Source: an uncultured Ruminiclostridium sp. (lineage in GTDB: Bacteria; Bacillota; Clostridia; Oscillospirales; Ruminococcaceae). From it: DNA of 64,000 nucleotides. Location: assembly GCA_947624435.1 (NCBI GenBank), contig CANQKE010000008.1, forward strand, positions 1-64,000, written 5' to 3'. Shown here piece by piece: positions 16,524 through 28,300 of the stretch; position 1 is the stretch's first letter; each line of letters starts with the position of its first letter. Under the pieces are notes generated by a model, which had not been told where the DNA came from, did no database searches, and saw nothing but the letters and a program-made list of their open reading frames with translations. A program made the translations under genes and the position numbers.

Positions 16524-17545
16524 TGAAAGAGCAATTGCAGAATATAGAAAAAGAGGCGCTGTCGGCAATATCCGATTGCGGCAGCATAAAAGACCTTGAC
16601 GCGCTGCGTGTTAAATATCTCGGCAAAAAAGGAGAGCTTACCGCGATACTTAAATCCATGGGCAGCCTTTCCGCCGAGGAACGCCCCGCTATGGGACAGC
16701 TTGCAAACTCCGTGCGCCAGGCGCTGGACGAGGCGATAAACGCGAAGAATGCGCAGCTTAAAGCCGCCGAGCTTGACGCAAAGCTCAGCGCGGAAAAGAT
16801 AGACGTCACGCTTCCGGGCAAACAAAGTCTTACCGGTTCACGCCACCCGCTGAATATAGTTTTGGACGATCTTAAGGAGATATTCCGCGGAATGGGCTAT
16901 ACCGTAGTAGACGGCCCCGAGGTGGAGGAGACCAAGTACGTGTTCGATATGCTGTTGACTGACGAGGGACACCCCGCCCGCGATGAGCAGGACACTTTCT
17001 ACATCACGGACAAGACCCTGCTTCGCACACAGACGAGCTCTATACAGATAAGGACCATGCTGAAACAGGCTCCGCCTATTGCGATAATCAGTCCCGGCAG
17101 AGTTTACAGACGTGATACGATAGACGCTACTCACTCGCCGATATTCCATCAGTGTGAGGGATTAGTGGTAGATAAAAAGATAACCTTCGGTGACCTTAAA
17201 GGCACGCTGGAGATATTTGCAAAAAGGCTGTACGGCGAGGATATCAAGCTGAGATTCCGCCCGCACCATTTCCCCTATACCGAGCCGTCCGCAGAGGTGG
17301 ACCTCCAGTGCTTCAAATGTCACGGAGCGGGCTGCGCTTTGTGCAAGGGCGAGGGCTGGATAGAAATGCTGGGCAGCGGCCTTGTACACCCGCAGGTGCT
17401 TATAAACTGCGGCATCGACCCGAATGAATACAGCGGCTTTGCGTTCGGCATAGGTCTTGAGCGTATCGCGATGATGAGATACAATATCGACGACCTTAGA
17501 CTGCTGTACGAGAACGATATAAGATTTTTAAGTCAATTCAGATAA
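16523..17545 (+). CDS. pheS: Phenylalanyl-tRNA synthetase alpha subunit
   Basis: A 340-residue catalytic subunit of the alpha2-beta2 class II synthetase. The N-terminal ~85 residues form the coiled-coil tRNA-binding arm. GMGYTVVDGPEVE and DATHSPIFHQCEGL are motif 2-region blocks, and FAFGIGLERIAMMRY is motif 3. Two Cys pairs in CFKCHGAGCALCKGEGW are a cysteine-rich insertion common in Clostridia. AAGGAAG precedes the ATG. pheT begins 18 nt after the stop. Confidence 0.96.
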   Translation: MKEQLQNIEKEALSAISDCGSIKDLDALRVKYLGKKGELTAILKSMGSLSAEERPAMGQLANSVRQALDEAINAKNAQLKAAELDAKLSAEKIDVTLPGKQSLTGSRHPLNIVLDDLKEIFRGMGYTVVDGPEVEETKYVFDMLLTDEGHPARDEQDTFYITDKTLLRTQTSSIQIRTMLKQAPPIAIISPGRVYRRDTIDATHSPIFHQCEGLVVDKKITFGDLKGTLEIFAKRLYGEDIKLRFRPHHFPYTEPSAEVDLQCFKCHGAGCALCKGEGWIEMLGSGLVHPQVLINCGIDPNEYSGFAFGIGLERIAMMRYNIDDLRLLYENDIRFLSQFR

Positions 17546-17563
17546 AGAACAGGAGATAATAAA

Positions 17564-19951
17564 GTGGATCTTTCAATGAAATGGCTTAACGATTACGTTA
17601 AAGCCGATATGCCGATAAAGGAATTTGCCGACAAAATGACGATGGGCGGCTCTAAGGTGGAGACCTACCGCAGCATGAGCGCCCCTATTTCCAATATAGT
17701 AGTGGCTAAGGTGATAAGCCTTGAGCGTCATCCGGACAGTGAAAAGCTGTGGGTATGTCAGCTTGACGCGGGACAGGACGAGCCGGTGCAGATAGTCACC
17801 GCGGCGCAGAACCTGTTTCCCGGCGCGATAGTACCCGCTTGTATGCACAACAGCACGCTCGCCGACGGCACGAAGATAACCAAGGGCAAGCTGCGCGGAG
17901 TGGCAAGCAACGGCATGATGTGTTCTTACGCGGAGCTGGGACTTACCCCGGGAGATTTTTCCTATCCGGTGGCGGACGACGGCATACTTATCTTAAACGA
18001 CGACCCCGACGTTGACAATATGACCCCCGGCATGGATATTGTCAAGGCACTGGAAATAGACGACGAGATAGTGGAATTTGAGATAACCAACAACCGCCCC
18101 GACTGCCTTTCGGTTCTGGGACTTGCGCAGGAGGCCGCGGCGGTGTTCGATACCCCGCTCAATTACAAAGAGCCCGAGTATAAGACCGCGGGCGGGAATA
18201 TAAACGACGAGCTTACCGTAAAGGTGGAAAACCCCAAGCTTTGCTCGCGCTATATGGCGGCTATGGTGAAGAACGTAAAGATAGCGCCCTCTCCCCGCTG
18301 GCTGGCAAGAAGACTGCGCGCGAGCGGCGTTCGTCCGATAAACAATCTGGTGGACATCACAAACTTCGTCATGCTGGAATACGGTCACCCGATGCACGCG
18401 TTCGATCTGCGCTATGTAGAGGATAATACCATCACGGTAAGAAACGCCAAGGCGGGCGAGACCTTAAAGCTGCTGGACGAAATGGCTCAGCCGGTACAGC
18501 TTTCGGAGGAGATGCTGATAATCGCGGACGGCAAAAAGCCGATAGCTATCGCCGGAGTAATGGGCGGAGAACACAGCGGGATCATGGACGATACAACTAC
18601 GGTGGTATTTGAGGCGGCTTGCTTTGACGGAGTATCTGTAAGGCGCACCGCAAAGAAGGTGGGCGAGCGCACCGAGGCAAGCTCAAGATTTGAAAAGGGA
18701 CTCAATCCCGTAAACGCGGAAAAAGCGCTTAAAAGGGCGCTGGAGCTGATAGACCTGCTCGGCTGCGGCGAGATAGTAGACGGCATTATAGACGCAAAGA
18801 GCGGCGAATACGAGCCGGAGCGGTTAAAGCTCGACTACGACAGAGTGAACGAGCTTTTAGGGTCAAATATTTCCCCGGAGGAGCAGCGCTCGATATTAAA
18901 GCGGCTGGGCTTCGGTATAGAGGGCGACGAGCTTATCGTGCCGCCTACCAGGATAGATATGCACCTTGACTGCGACATAGCGGAGGAAGTGGCAAGGATA
19001 TACGGCTACAACAACATAGCCTCCACCGTGCCTATGCTGTCCGGACAGGGCAAGCGCACCCCGCGTCAGAAGTTAGAGGACAGGGCGACGGCATTGTCAT
19101 TATCTATGGGATTTTACGAGATAATGACCTACAGCTTTATTTCCCCTAAGGATTACGAGCTGCTCGGCATGAGAGAGCAGGACAGGAACAGCGTCGTTAT
19201 CCGCAATCCGCTGGGCGAGGACACCTCGGTGATGAGGACCAGCCCGCTCACCTCTATGATGGAGGTAATAAGGAGAAATTACAACAACCGCAGCCTTGCG
19301 GCAAGGTTCTTTGAAACTGCGCGCGCGTATTTCCCCAACGGCAAGAACGAGCTCCCGACCGAAAAGGACTATCTCTGTTACGGATTATACGGCGCGAATG
19401 AGGATTTCTTCACGCTAAAGGGCGCGGTAGAGGAGCTGCTCACAAAGCTCGGCGTACAGAACGCGGAGTTTACCTCCTGCACGGACGACCCGGTATATCA
19501 TCCCGGCAGATGTGCCGTTGTAATGGTAAACGGCGCGGAGATAGCGCGCTTGGGACAGATACATCTGAGAGCGGCAAAGGCGTTCGGCGTGGGAGCGGAG
19601 GTATACTGCGCGGTGGTAGATCTCGACGGTCTGGAACAGAGCATAAGCGAAGACGTGAGATATTCGCCGCTGCCCAAATTCCCGGCGGCGACCAGAGACA
19701 TCAGCGTCGTTTGTGATGAAGATACGGCTAACGGAGAGCTTGTTTCGGCGATAAAGAAAAGCGCTAAACACCTTGAATCGGTAAAGCTCTTTGACGTATA
19801 TAAGGGAGAACAGGTGCCGGACGGCAAAAAGAGCCTTTCCTACACGCTGACTTTCAGGAAAAAGGATGCAACGCTTACGGACGAAGAGGCGGACGCGTCG
19901 GTGGCAAAGGTGCTTAAGGCACTGGAAGCGCTGGGTGCTGTGCTGCGCTAA
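17564..19951 (+). CDS. pheT: Phenylalanyl-tRNA synthetase beta subunit
   Basis: A 795-residue beta subunit for tRNA-Phe recognition and editing. The GTG start at 17564 follows GGAGATAA and gives the standard beginning MDLSMKWLNDYV. Order: EMAP/tRNA-binding-like domain (~40-150), B3/4 editing region (NNRPDCLSV, then the segment from ~200), B5, catalytic-like core, and the C-terminal anticodon-binding domain (SPLPKFPAATRDISVVCDE). Length is typical. Confidence 0.96.
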   Translation: MDLSMKWLNDYVKADMPIKEFADKMTMGGSKVETYRSMSAPISNIVVAKVISLERHPDSEKLWVCQLDAGQDEPVQIVTAAQNLFPGAIVPACMHNSTLADGTKITKGKLRGVASNGMMCSYAELGLTPGDFSYPVADDGILILNDDPDVDNMTPGMDIVKALEIDDEIVEFEITNNRPDCLSVLGLAQEAAAVFDTPLNYKEPEYKTAGGNINDELTVKVENPKLCSRYMAAMVKNVKIAPSPRWLARRLRASGVRPINNLVDITNFVMLEYGHPMHAFDLRYVEDNTITVRNAKAGETLKLLDEMAQPVQLSEEMLIIADGKKPIAIAGVMGGEHSGIMDDTTTVVFEAACFDGVSVRRTAKKVGERTEASSRFEKGLNPVNAEKALKRALELIDLLGCGEIVDGIIDAKSGEYEPERLKLDYDRVNELLGSNISPEEQRSILKRLGFGIEGDELIVPPTRIDMHLDCDIAEEVARIYGYNNIASTVPMLSGQGKRTPRQKLEDRATALSLSMGFYEIMTYSFISPKDYELLGMREQDRNSVVIRNPLGEDTSVMRTSPLTSMMEVIRRNYNNRSLAARFFETARAYFPNGKNELPTEKDYLCYGLYGANEDFFTLKGAVEELLTKLGVQNAEFTSCTDDPVYHPGRCAVVMVNGAEIARLGQIHLRAAKAFGVGAEVYCAVVDLDGLEQSISEDVRYSPLPKFPAATRDISVVCDEDTANGELVSAIKKSAKHLESVKLFDVYKGEQVPDGKKSLSYTLTFRKKDATLTDEEADASVAKVLKALEALGAVLR

Positions 19952-19995
19952 TGCGTAACTCTTGTGAAGCGTTATCATAAAAAGGAGAATTTATC

Positions 19996-21186
19996 ATGAA
20001 CAAATTTGTCAAAAGCGTCGCTGCGCTGGCAGTCGCCTGCGCTGTAGCAATATCCACGGCGGGCTGTGCGGATATAACCTCTGTAGGAACTATCGACGGG
20101 GAGAACATACGCGCCGGAGTTTACCTCATGTACGAGCTTCAGGCGATATCCGAGGCTAACAGCGAGATAGACGATCAGCTAAAAGAACTCGGTCAGTCTG
20201 CGTCGGATATAGAAAATTTCAGCTATTCCAATTACAACGTGCAGGAAAAGCCGTATAACCAGTATGTTGAAGAGCGCACCATGGGCTATATCAAGCGCCA
20301 TATCGCTATCCAAAGGCATTTTGCCGAGCTGGGACTGGAGCTTAACGACACCGAGATCGCCGAGACTAAGGATTCCATCACCGAAATGTGGGATACCGAG
20401 ATGACCTATTACGGCATGTACAGCTTAGGTCAGACCTACGGAGAATATTACGAGGGTATGGGAATAAGCCGCGCCTCTTACCAGGAGGTCGAGATGGCGA
20501 GAATGATGAACGACAAGCTGTTCGATCATTATTATGAAGAAAACGGCGTTACTCCCACCGACGAGCAGGACATCAAGACCTACTATGAGGATAACTACGG
20601 CAGATTCCAGATGATAGCGGTAAGCCTTACCGAGGGCGACGGCAGCAAGATAGAGACCGACGAGGGCAAGAAGAAGATGGAAGAGCTTGCCAACGGTTAC
20701 TTTGAGCGCCTTGAGGACGGCGAGGATTACGACGAGGTATATCACGATTACGAGGATTTCGTGGCAGAGCAGAAAGCGGCCGCCGAGGAGGATAAGGAGG
20801 ATACAAGCTCCGATACCACGTCTTCCGAGACTTCGGAAGTGACCGCGGGCGATTCTACCGATGTTCCGGAGGAAGAGGAGGAGCACGACCACGAAACGCT
20901 GCTTGCTAAGGACAGCACCTCTTACGACGAAAACATGATGAAGTACCTGTTCGATCTGAAGGATGACGAGGGCGGCGTTTACAAGACCGATACCACTTAT
21001 TATGTGGTAATGCGCAAAAAGCTGCTCGACCGCGACGATTGGTTTGAGAACAACCGTTCCGGCATACTTCATCTGATGAAGGACGAGGAGTTTGAGGGCG
21101 TACTGGACGGCATAGCCGAGAAATACGCGACAGACTTTAACAACGCGGCTCTCGACGCGTACAAGCCCGACAAAATAAAGCAATAA
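19996..21186 (+). CDS. SurA/PrsA-like lipoprotein, putative foldase
   Basis: A 396-residue lipoprotein: signal sequence with lipobox STAGC (Cys ~24), then a helical region like the N-terminal chaperone domain of SurA/PrsA (repeated acidic helices, ERTMGYIKRHIAIQRHFAEL, LNDTEIAETKDSI). A middle part (YYEDNYGRFQMIAVSL) resembles the start of a parvulin domain, which is interrupted by a Glu/Asp/Ser/Thr-rich stretch near 255-310 and a His-containing EEEHDHE. Probably assists folding of secreted proteins at the outer face of the membrane. Isomerase activity is doubtful. A terminator follows. Confidence 0.65.
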   Translation: MNKFVKSVAALAVACAVAISTAGCADITSVGTIDGENIRAGVYLMYELQAISEANSEIDDQLKELGQSASDIENFSYSNYNVQEKPYNQYVEERTMGYIKRHIAIQRHFAELGLELNDTEIAETKDSITEMWDTEMTYYGMYSLGQTYGEYYEGMGISRASYQEVEMARMMNDKLFDHYYEENGVTPTDEQDIKTYYEDNYGRFQMIAVSLTEGDGSKIETDEGKKKMEELANGYFERLEDGEDYDEVYHDYEDFVAEQKAAAEEDKEDTSSDTTSSETSEVTAGDSTDVPEEEEEHDHETLLAKDSTSYDENMMKYLFDLKDDEGGVYKTDTTYYVVMRKKLLDRDDWFENNRSGILHLMKDEEFEGVLDGIAEKYATDFNNAALDAYKPDKIKQ

Positions 21187-21195
21187 AACATTAAC

Positions 21196-21228
21196 ATCGT
21201 GCCGAACGATCTTCGGCACGATTTTTTT
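21196..21228 (+). terminator. Terminator abutting the ABC-F ribosome binding site
   Basis: Perfect 11-bp stem ATCGTGCCGAA (21196-21206) / TTCGGCACGAT (21212-21222) with seven T to 21228. The next gene's GGAGG begins right after the T run and its ATG is at 21240, so this could act as an attenuator for that gene. Confidence 0.85.
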
Positions 21229-21239
21229 GGAGGAACGAT

Positions 21240-23144
<1,905 letters not shown>

Positions 23145-23489
23145 ATTTTCCGTAGCAAGCAGGGCTGTAAAAACGAAAAACGCGCTTTAATTTCCTTAAA
23201 TTTAAGTAAAAAAATTCAATAAAAAGAATTGTGCAAATGTTACAAAAAATATTTTTTACAATATTTTACAAATTTGCTTGTGCAAATTTTACCTCTTAAA
23301 ATTTAAGAAAAAGCATTAAAAAATTGTTCTTTTTACTAAAAAAACCACTATATCTTGTGTAATACCGAAAAAAAGCTGTCGGATTATACAAATTTTTAGA
23401 TTTATTTTTATGAAAAAACACAAACAAAAAATTTACTTGTCACTAACGCCCAAAAAAGATAGTGCAAAATGAAATATTTTTTATGCACC
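23145..23489. promoter_or_regulatory. AT-rich control region with repeated GTGCAAA motifs
   Basis: About 345 nt with no gene and far more A/T than its surroundings. TTGTGCAAAT-(G/T)-TTAC occurs twice (23229-23243 and 23278-23292, 14 of 15 identical). GTGCA returns at 23462-23466, with its inverse TGCAC at 23484-23488 touching the -35. Several TTTACAA/TTACAAA boxes lie between. It looks like a regulator-binding and UP-element region for the transporter operon. Confidence 0.45.
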
Positions 23490-23518
23490 TTGACAGTCGG
23501 GTGATAATTTGTTATAAT
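23490..23518 (+). promoter_or_regulatory. Promoter of the transporter operon
   Basis: Consensus TTGACA (23490-23495), 17-nt spacer, consensus TATAAT (23513-23518) with TGT before it. The leader to the first ATPase is about 75 nt. Confidence 0.8.
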
Positions 23519-23598
23519 AATAGTGACGCAAAGATGAAAGTGTTTGTGTGTTTTTTGAGTTTTTCATTTTTAGCCGGATACGGCGTGAAAGGTTAGAT

Positions 23599-24309
23599 AT
23601 GGAGCCTATTTTGAAGGCGGTGGATATCTCCCGTGTCTTTAAGATAAACGATAAGACAGAGGTTCACGCGCTGAAAAGCATAAATTTGGAGGTGCCGCCC
23701 GACAAGCTGGTGGTACTGAGGGGACGCAGCGGTTCCGGCAAGACCACGCTGATAAACATACTCGGCGCGCTGGATCGTCCCACTTCGGGAGAGGTAATAT
23801 TCGACGGCAAGGAGATAACGGCGCTGACGGACGCGCAGGCGGATAAGCTCAGGCGGTACGAGATGTCGTTCGTTTTCCAGTCGGTAGCGCTGATACCTAC
23901 CATGACGGCTTATGAAAACGTCGAATTTGCGATGAGACTGGTCGGCGCTCCCCGTTCCGAGCGGGCGGCGCGGGCAAAGGAATGTCTGATACGGGTAGGA
24001 CTGGAAAAGCGTATGCACCACCGACCCGGCGAGCTTTCCGGCGGTGAACAGCAGCGTGTTGCGATAGCAAGGGCGATAGCCAACCGGCCGAAGCTGATAT
24101 TCGCCGACGAGCCTACCGCGGCGCTGGATACGCCTACGGGACTTGCGGTGATGAACCTGTTCAGAGAGCTTGCTCACGAGGACGGACTGACGATAGTCAT
24201 GACCACGCACGACACCACGATGATGGAGATGTGTGACGTCGTTTATACGCTGGAGGATGGTGAGATTACCGACGTCAGTGAAAACGATATCACGGATAAG
24301 GAGGAATAA
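23599..24309 (+). CDS. ABC transporter ATP-binding protein (LolD/MacB-like)
   Basis: A 236-residue ATPase. Walker [11 protein letters not shown] (~40-49), Q-loop [16 protein letters not shown], signature [15 protein letters not shown], Walker [14 protein letters not shown]-loop MTTHD. The Q-loop region and short length resemble LolD/MacB/FtsE-type ATPases, which normally pair with FtsX-like permeases, rather than MalK, whose C-terminal regulatory domain is absent. The start at 23599 follows GAAAGG; the longer frame begins in the leader. The next ATPase overlaps its stop (TAATG). No FtsX-like permease is encoded in this operon. Confidence 0.85.
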   Translation: MEPILKAVDISRVFKINDKTEVHALKSINLEVPPDKLVVLRGRSGSGKTTLINILGALDRPTSGEVIFDGKEITALTDAQADKLRRYEMSFVFQSVALIPTMTAYENVEFAMRLVGAPRSERAARAKECLIRVGLEKRMHHRPGELSGGEQQRVAIARAIANRPKLIFADEPTAALDTPTGLAVMNLFRELAHEDGLTIVMTTHDTTMMEMCDVVYTLEDGEITDVSENDITDKEE

Positions 24310-25262
24310 TGCCGCGCAGAGTAATGCTGGCACCCCCTGAAAATATCATGGTGCGGTGCGAGAATTTAGTAAAGATATACAAGACCACCGACGTGGAGGT
24401 AATGGCGCTCCAGGGGCTTGACCTTGAGGTCGATCGGGGAGAGCTTATGGGAATAGTCGGAGCTTCCGGCAGCGGAAAATCTACGCTGCTGAACATGCTG
24501 GGCGCGCTGGATAAGCCGTCGGCGGGCAGCCTGTTCGTAGACGGAAAGGACCTGCTGAAGTTCGACGAAAAGGATCTGATAAAATATAAGCGCGAAACGG
24601 TCGGCTTTGTCTGGCAGAACAACGCGCGAAACCTTATCCCCTACCTTACCGCGATACAAAACGTGGAGATGCCGCTGCTGCTGTCCGGGCATAAGAACCG
24701 GCAGGAGCGCGCAAGAGAGCTGCTGGAGATGGTGGGACTCGGCGACAGGAGAAATTCTCTGCTGGGTCAGCTTTCCGGAGGAGAACAGCAGCGTGTTGCG
24801 ATAGCGATAGCGCTGTCCAACAATCCGAGCCTGCTGCTGGCGGACGAACCGACCGGCGCGGTGGACACCAAGACCGCCGCTATGGTGCTGGACGTGTTCA
24901 GGGATCTCAATCGCCAGACCGGTGTAACCATTATAATAGTCACTCACGACACCAATTTGTCAAAGTCCATCGACCGTGTGGTAGCGATACGGGACGGCAG
25001 GACGTCAACGGAAATGCTGCGTAAGAAAGCGCCGCTGCTGTCGTTTGACGAACTGGAAAAGATGAGCGAACAGCAAAGAGCCGAGCATGAACGGCTGATG
25101 AGCCAGAGCAGCGAGCGGGAAGAGTTGGTAGTTCTGGACAGAGCCGGCAGACTGCAGATACCGAAAGAGTATCTGGAGGCGCTCGGTATAAAAGGCGGAG
25201 ACAAGGTCAGAGTCGAGCTGGAGGACGGACGGATATCCGTTTACAACTCGGATTACAACTAG
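24309..25262 (+). CDS. ABC ATPase fused to C-terminal SpoVT/AbrB-like domain
   Basis: A 317-residue protein. Residues ~10-235 are a LolD/MacB-type ATPase: Walker A GASGSGKSTL, Q-loop VWQNNARNLIPYLT, signature [15 protein letters not shown], Walker B LLLADEPTGAVD, H-loop IVTHD. After a charged helix rich in Glu/Gln, residues ~270-315 read LDRAGRLQIPKEYLEALG then GGDKVRVELEDGRI. That is the pattern of the AbrB/MazE/SpoVT swapped-hairpin domain (D-x-x-G-R-x-x-I-P-x-x). Such domains bind DNA or dimerise. The fusion is unusual for a transporter ATPase. Translation is coupled to the gene before. Confidence 0.82.
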   Translation: MPRRVMLAPPENIMVRCENLVKIYKTTDVEVMALQGLDLEVDRGELMGIVGASGSGKSTLLNMLGALDKPSAGSLFVDGKDLLKFDEKDLIKYKRETVGFVWQNNARNLIPYLTAIQNVEMPLLLSGHKNRQERARELLEMVGLGDRRNSLLGQLSGGEQQRVAIAIALSNNPSLLLADEPTGAVDTKTAAMVLDVFRDLNRQTGVTIIIVTHDTNLSKSIDRVVAIRDGRTSTEMLRKKAPLLSFDELEKMSEQQRAEHERLMSQSSEREELVVLDRAGRLQIPKEYLEALGIKGGDKVRVELEDGRISVYNSDYN

Positions 25263-25279
25263 ACTTTGCGATACTTAAC

Positions 25280-25297
25280 AGCGGGGAAATAACCGCT
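25280..25297 (+). other. Intercistronic stem-loop between ATPases and binding protein
   Basis: AGCGG (25280-25284) pairs with CCGCT (25293-25297) in an AT-rich gap of about 120 nt. No clear T run follows in-register. It could protect or divide the mRNA so the binding protein is made in excess; weak evidence. Confidence 0.25.
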
Positions 25298-25383
25298 TAA
25301 AAATAAATTTCCTTACTAAGTCGGACGGTCAGACAGACCTCCGGTTACATAAAAAGAAACTTTTTAGAAAGGTGGATTTAACT

Positions 25384-28300
25384 GTGACGATAAAGCAAAT
25401 CACGGTAAAGAAGCGAATACTTGCCGGTATATTGTCAGCTGCTGCTTTGCTGTCATCTGTCAGCCTTACTTCCTTTGCCGAGGCAGAGGCGGACACGTCT
25501 GCGGACACCTCTGCGGATACATCGGCCGATACTTCGGAAGAAAATACCGGCAGCAGCGTAAGCGGAATTGTTATCACAGGTATGGAGGGCAAGTACAGCA
25601 CCTACTACAACGGCTATCTTGAAGACGGTGCGACAAAGCCCGACAAGGAGATAACCTTATACGCTGCGGATTATTCCGGCGGTATCTATGACGGAAAAGA
25701 ATTCAAGGCGGGTGACAGCGTATCCTCCGACGCATTTGAGATAATCAAGGCGGACGGAGAGGGCTATCAGCAGCTCAAGACCTTCCTTGAGGAGGAAACG
25801 GAGCTTGATACCGACAACTACGACACCCTCAAATGGAAAAGCGACCTGCTCGACCTCAAATATGAATTTGAGGTAGAAGAAAGCGGGCTTTATAACCTTG
25901 AGGCTATTTATTATCCGATATCCGGAGATGAAAGCTCCAACACCGTTATAGAGATAGGTCTTAAGCTGGACGGCGATTATCCGTTCTTAGTAGCTAAGGA
26001 CATTTCGCTTGACCGTTACTGGAAAGACGCGACTACTATCCAGAGAGATTCCAAGGATAACGACTTAAGACCCGGCCAGGCTACATACGACTGCTGGGTA
26101 GATTATCCGATAAAGGATAAAGAGGGTCTTTACAACGAGCCTTATTTCTTCTATCTTGAAAAAGGCAAGCATACTCTTGAGCTTGACGGTGTGAAAACCT
26201 ACGGTGTTTTCCATTCGTTTACTTTCAAAAACTATGACGAGCTTCCGGATTACGATACTATAAAGCCCTCGGAGGACGAAATAAATAACACTCCGGCGCT
26301 TACCACCGCAAACGCGGAGCTCGGCACCAACACCATATTCTTACAGGCGGAGGCTCCTCTGTATAAGAGCGCGTCTACTCTTTATGCAACTTACGACAGA
26401 ACTACATACATGACCAGCCCGTCGCACCCGACCAAGCAGCGTTACAACACTATAGGTCAGGATACCTGGAACAAATCCACTCAGGCTATAACCTATGAGT
26501 TCAAGGTAGAAAACGACGGCTACTACCGTTTCAACTTCAAGGCAAGGCAGAACTCGATGAGAGGCTTCTTCTCCAACAGGAAGATCTACATCGACGGCAA
26601 GGTACCCTGCAAGGAGTTAGAGGACGTACAGTTTGTATACTCGCCCGACTGGTACGGTCTTGTACCCAAGGATGAGCAGGGCAACGACATTTATATTTAC
26701 CTCACCGCGGGCGAAACTCACACCATCACCCTTGAGGCGCTGCCCGGTTCTATAGGCGCGGTAATGCAGCGTCTGGACGACCTCATTCTTGAGCTGAACC
26801 AGTATTACAGAAGAATACTGATGATAACCGGTCCGTCACCCGACGAATTCAACGATTACTTCGTAGAAAAGAAGATACCGGATATACTCCCCTCTTTCCG
26901 CAGGATAGTTGACAGCCTGCGCGCAGAGAAGGCGGGCATAGAGGAGCTGACCAAGGAGGGTTCCGAGGCGGCCGCTCTTGAGACAATGGCGATATATCTT
27001 GAAAGATGTATAAATAAGCCGGGCGATATCCCGATAATGGCGTCCAGCATCAAGGACAGCATTTCCTCGGTATCCGCGTGGATGCGTGACTACCGCGGAC
27101 AGCCGCTTGAGCTCGACTATATCGAAATAGGCACCGTACACGAAGAATTCTCACCGGTAAACGGCAACTTCTTCAGCGAGTTCCTGTTCGGCTTCAATTC
27201 GTTCATCGGTTCGTTCTTTGAGGATTACACCTCGATGTCCGACCGCAGCGCTACCTCGCTCAACGTATGGGTATCCCTCGCGCGTGACCAGGCGACCGTT
27301 GTAAAGAATCTGGTGGACAACGACTTCAACAACACCCACGACGGAGTGGAGGCGTCCATAAACCTCGTACAGGGCTCCATACTGGAGGCTACCCTAGCGG
27401 GCAAGGGACCGGAGATCGCGCTGTTTATCGGCGGCGACTTCCCGATACAGCTTGCCGCGAGAGGTCTGCTGGTAGATATCACCCAGTTCAAGGATTATGA
27501 ACAGGTAGTTTCCTCACGCTTCGCGACCGACGTAATGAAGATATACGAGTACTACGACGGAAACAACCTCGGCGTTTACGGACTGCCGGTATCGCAGACT
27601 TTCCCGATGATGTTCTACCGTACCGACGTACTTGAAGAGTTAGGCTTTGACGAGCCTCCGGAGACATGGGACGATCTTACCACCATGCTGCCGACTCTGC
27701 AAAGAAAGTATCTGGATGTAGGTCTGATACTTCCGCAGAACATATCCTCCAACATATTCGACGCGGGCAATACTTTCATACTGCTGATGCTCCAGAAAGG
27801 ACTTTCGATCTACGCGGACGACCTTTACAGCACCGATTATGAGAATATTTCCACCGAGGATATCAAGAACTTAAAGCTTACCAACTTCATGGAGAACGAC
27901 GCTATCGAAGTATTTGAGCAGTGGACTAAATACTACACGGTATTCAGCTTCGATCAGACCTACGACGCGTTCTCACGTTTCAGGACCGGCGAGATGCCGT
28001 TACTTATCCAGAACTACACCTTCTACAATCAGCTTTCCGTTGCAGCCCCCGAGATCAAGGGTCTGTGGGACTTCACGGTAGTACCCGGAACAAGACAGCC
28101 GGACGGTTCTGTCAGCCATGCGGCTAACTCCGTCAGCGCCGGTGCGGTCATCTTTAATAAGGTGTCCAACCAGTCCGCGGCTTGGGACTTCATCAAGTGG
28201 TTTACCAGCGACGAGGTACAGACCGACTACGGCAAGCAGATAGAAGCGCTTATGGGCCCGATGGGACGTTTCGATACGGCTAACCTTGCGGCACTTTCTC

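Noticed and set aside
25263..25320. Third copy of the dispersed repeat (shares AGACTTTGCG and CTTAAAAATAAATTT pieces)
   Set aside because: Only short fragments match, in a different order and without the hairpins.
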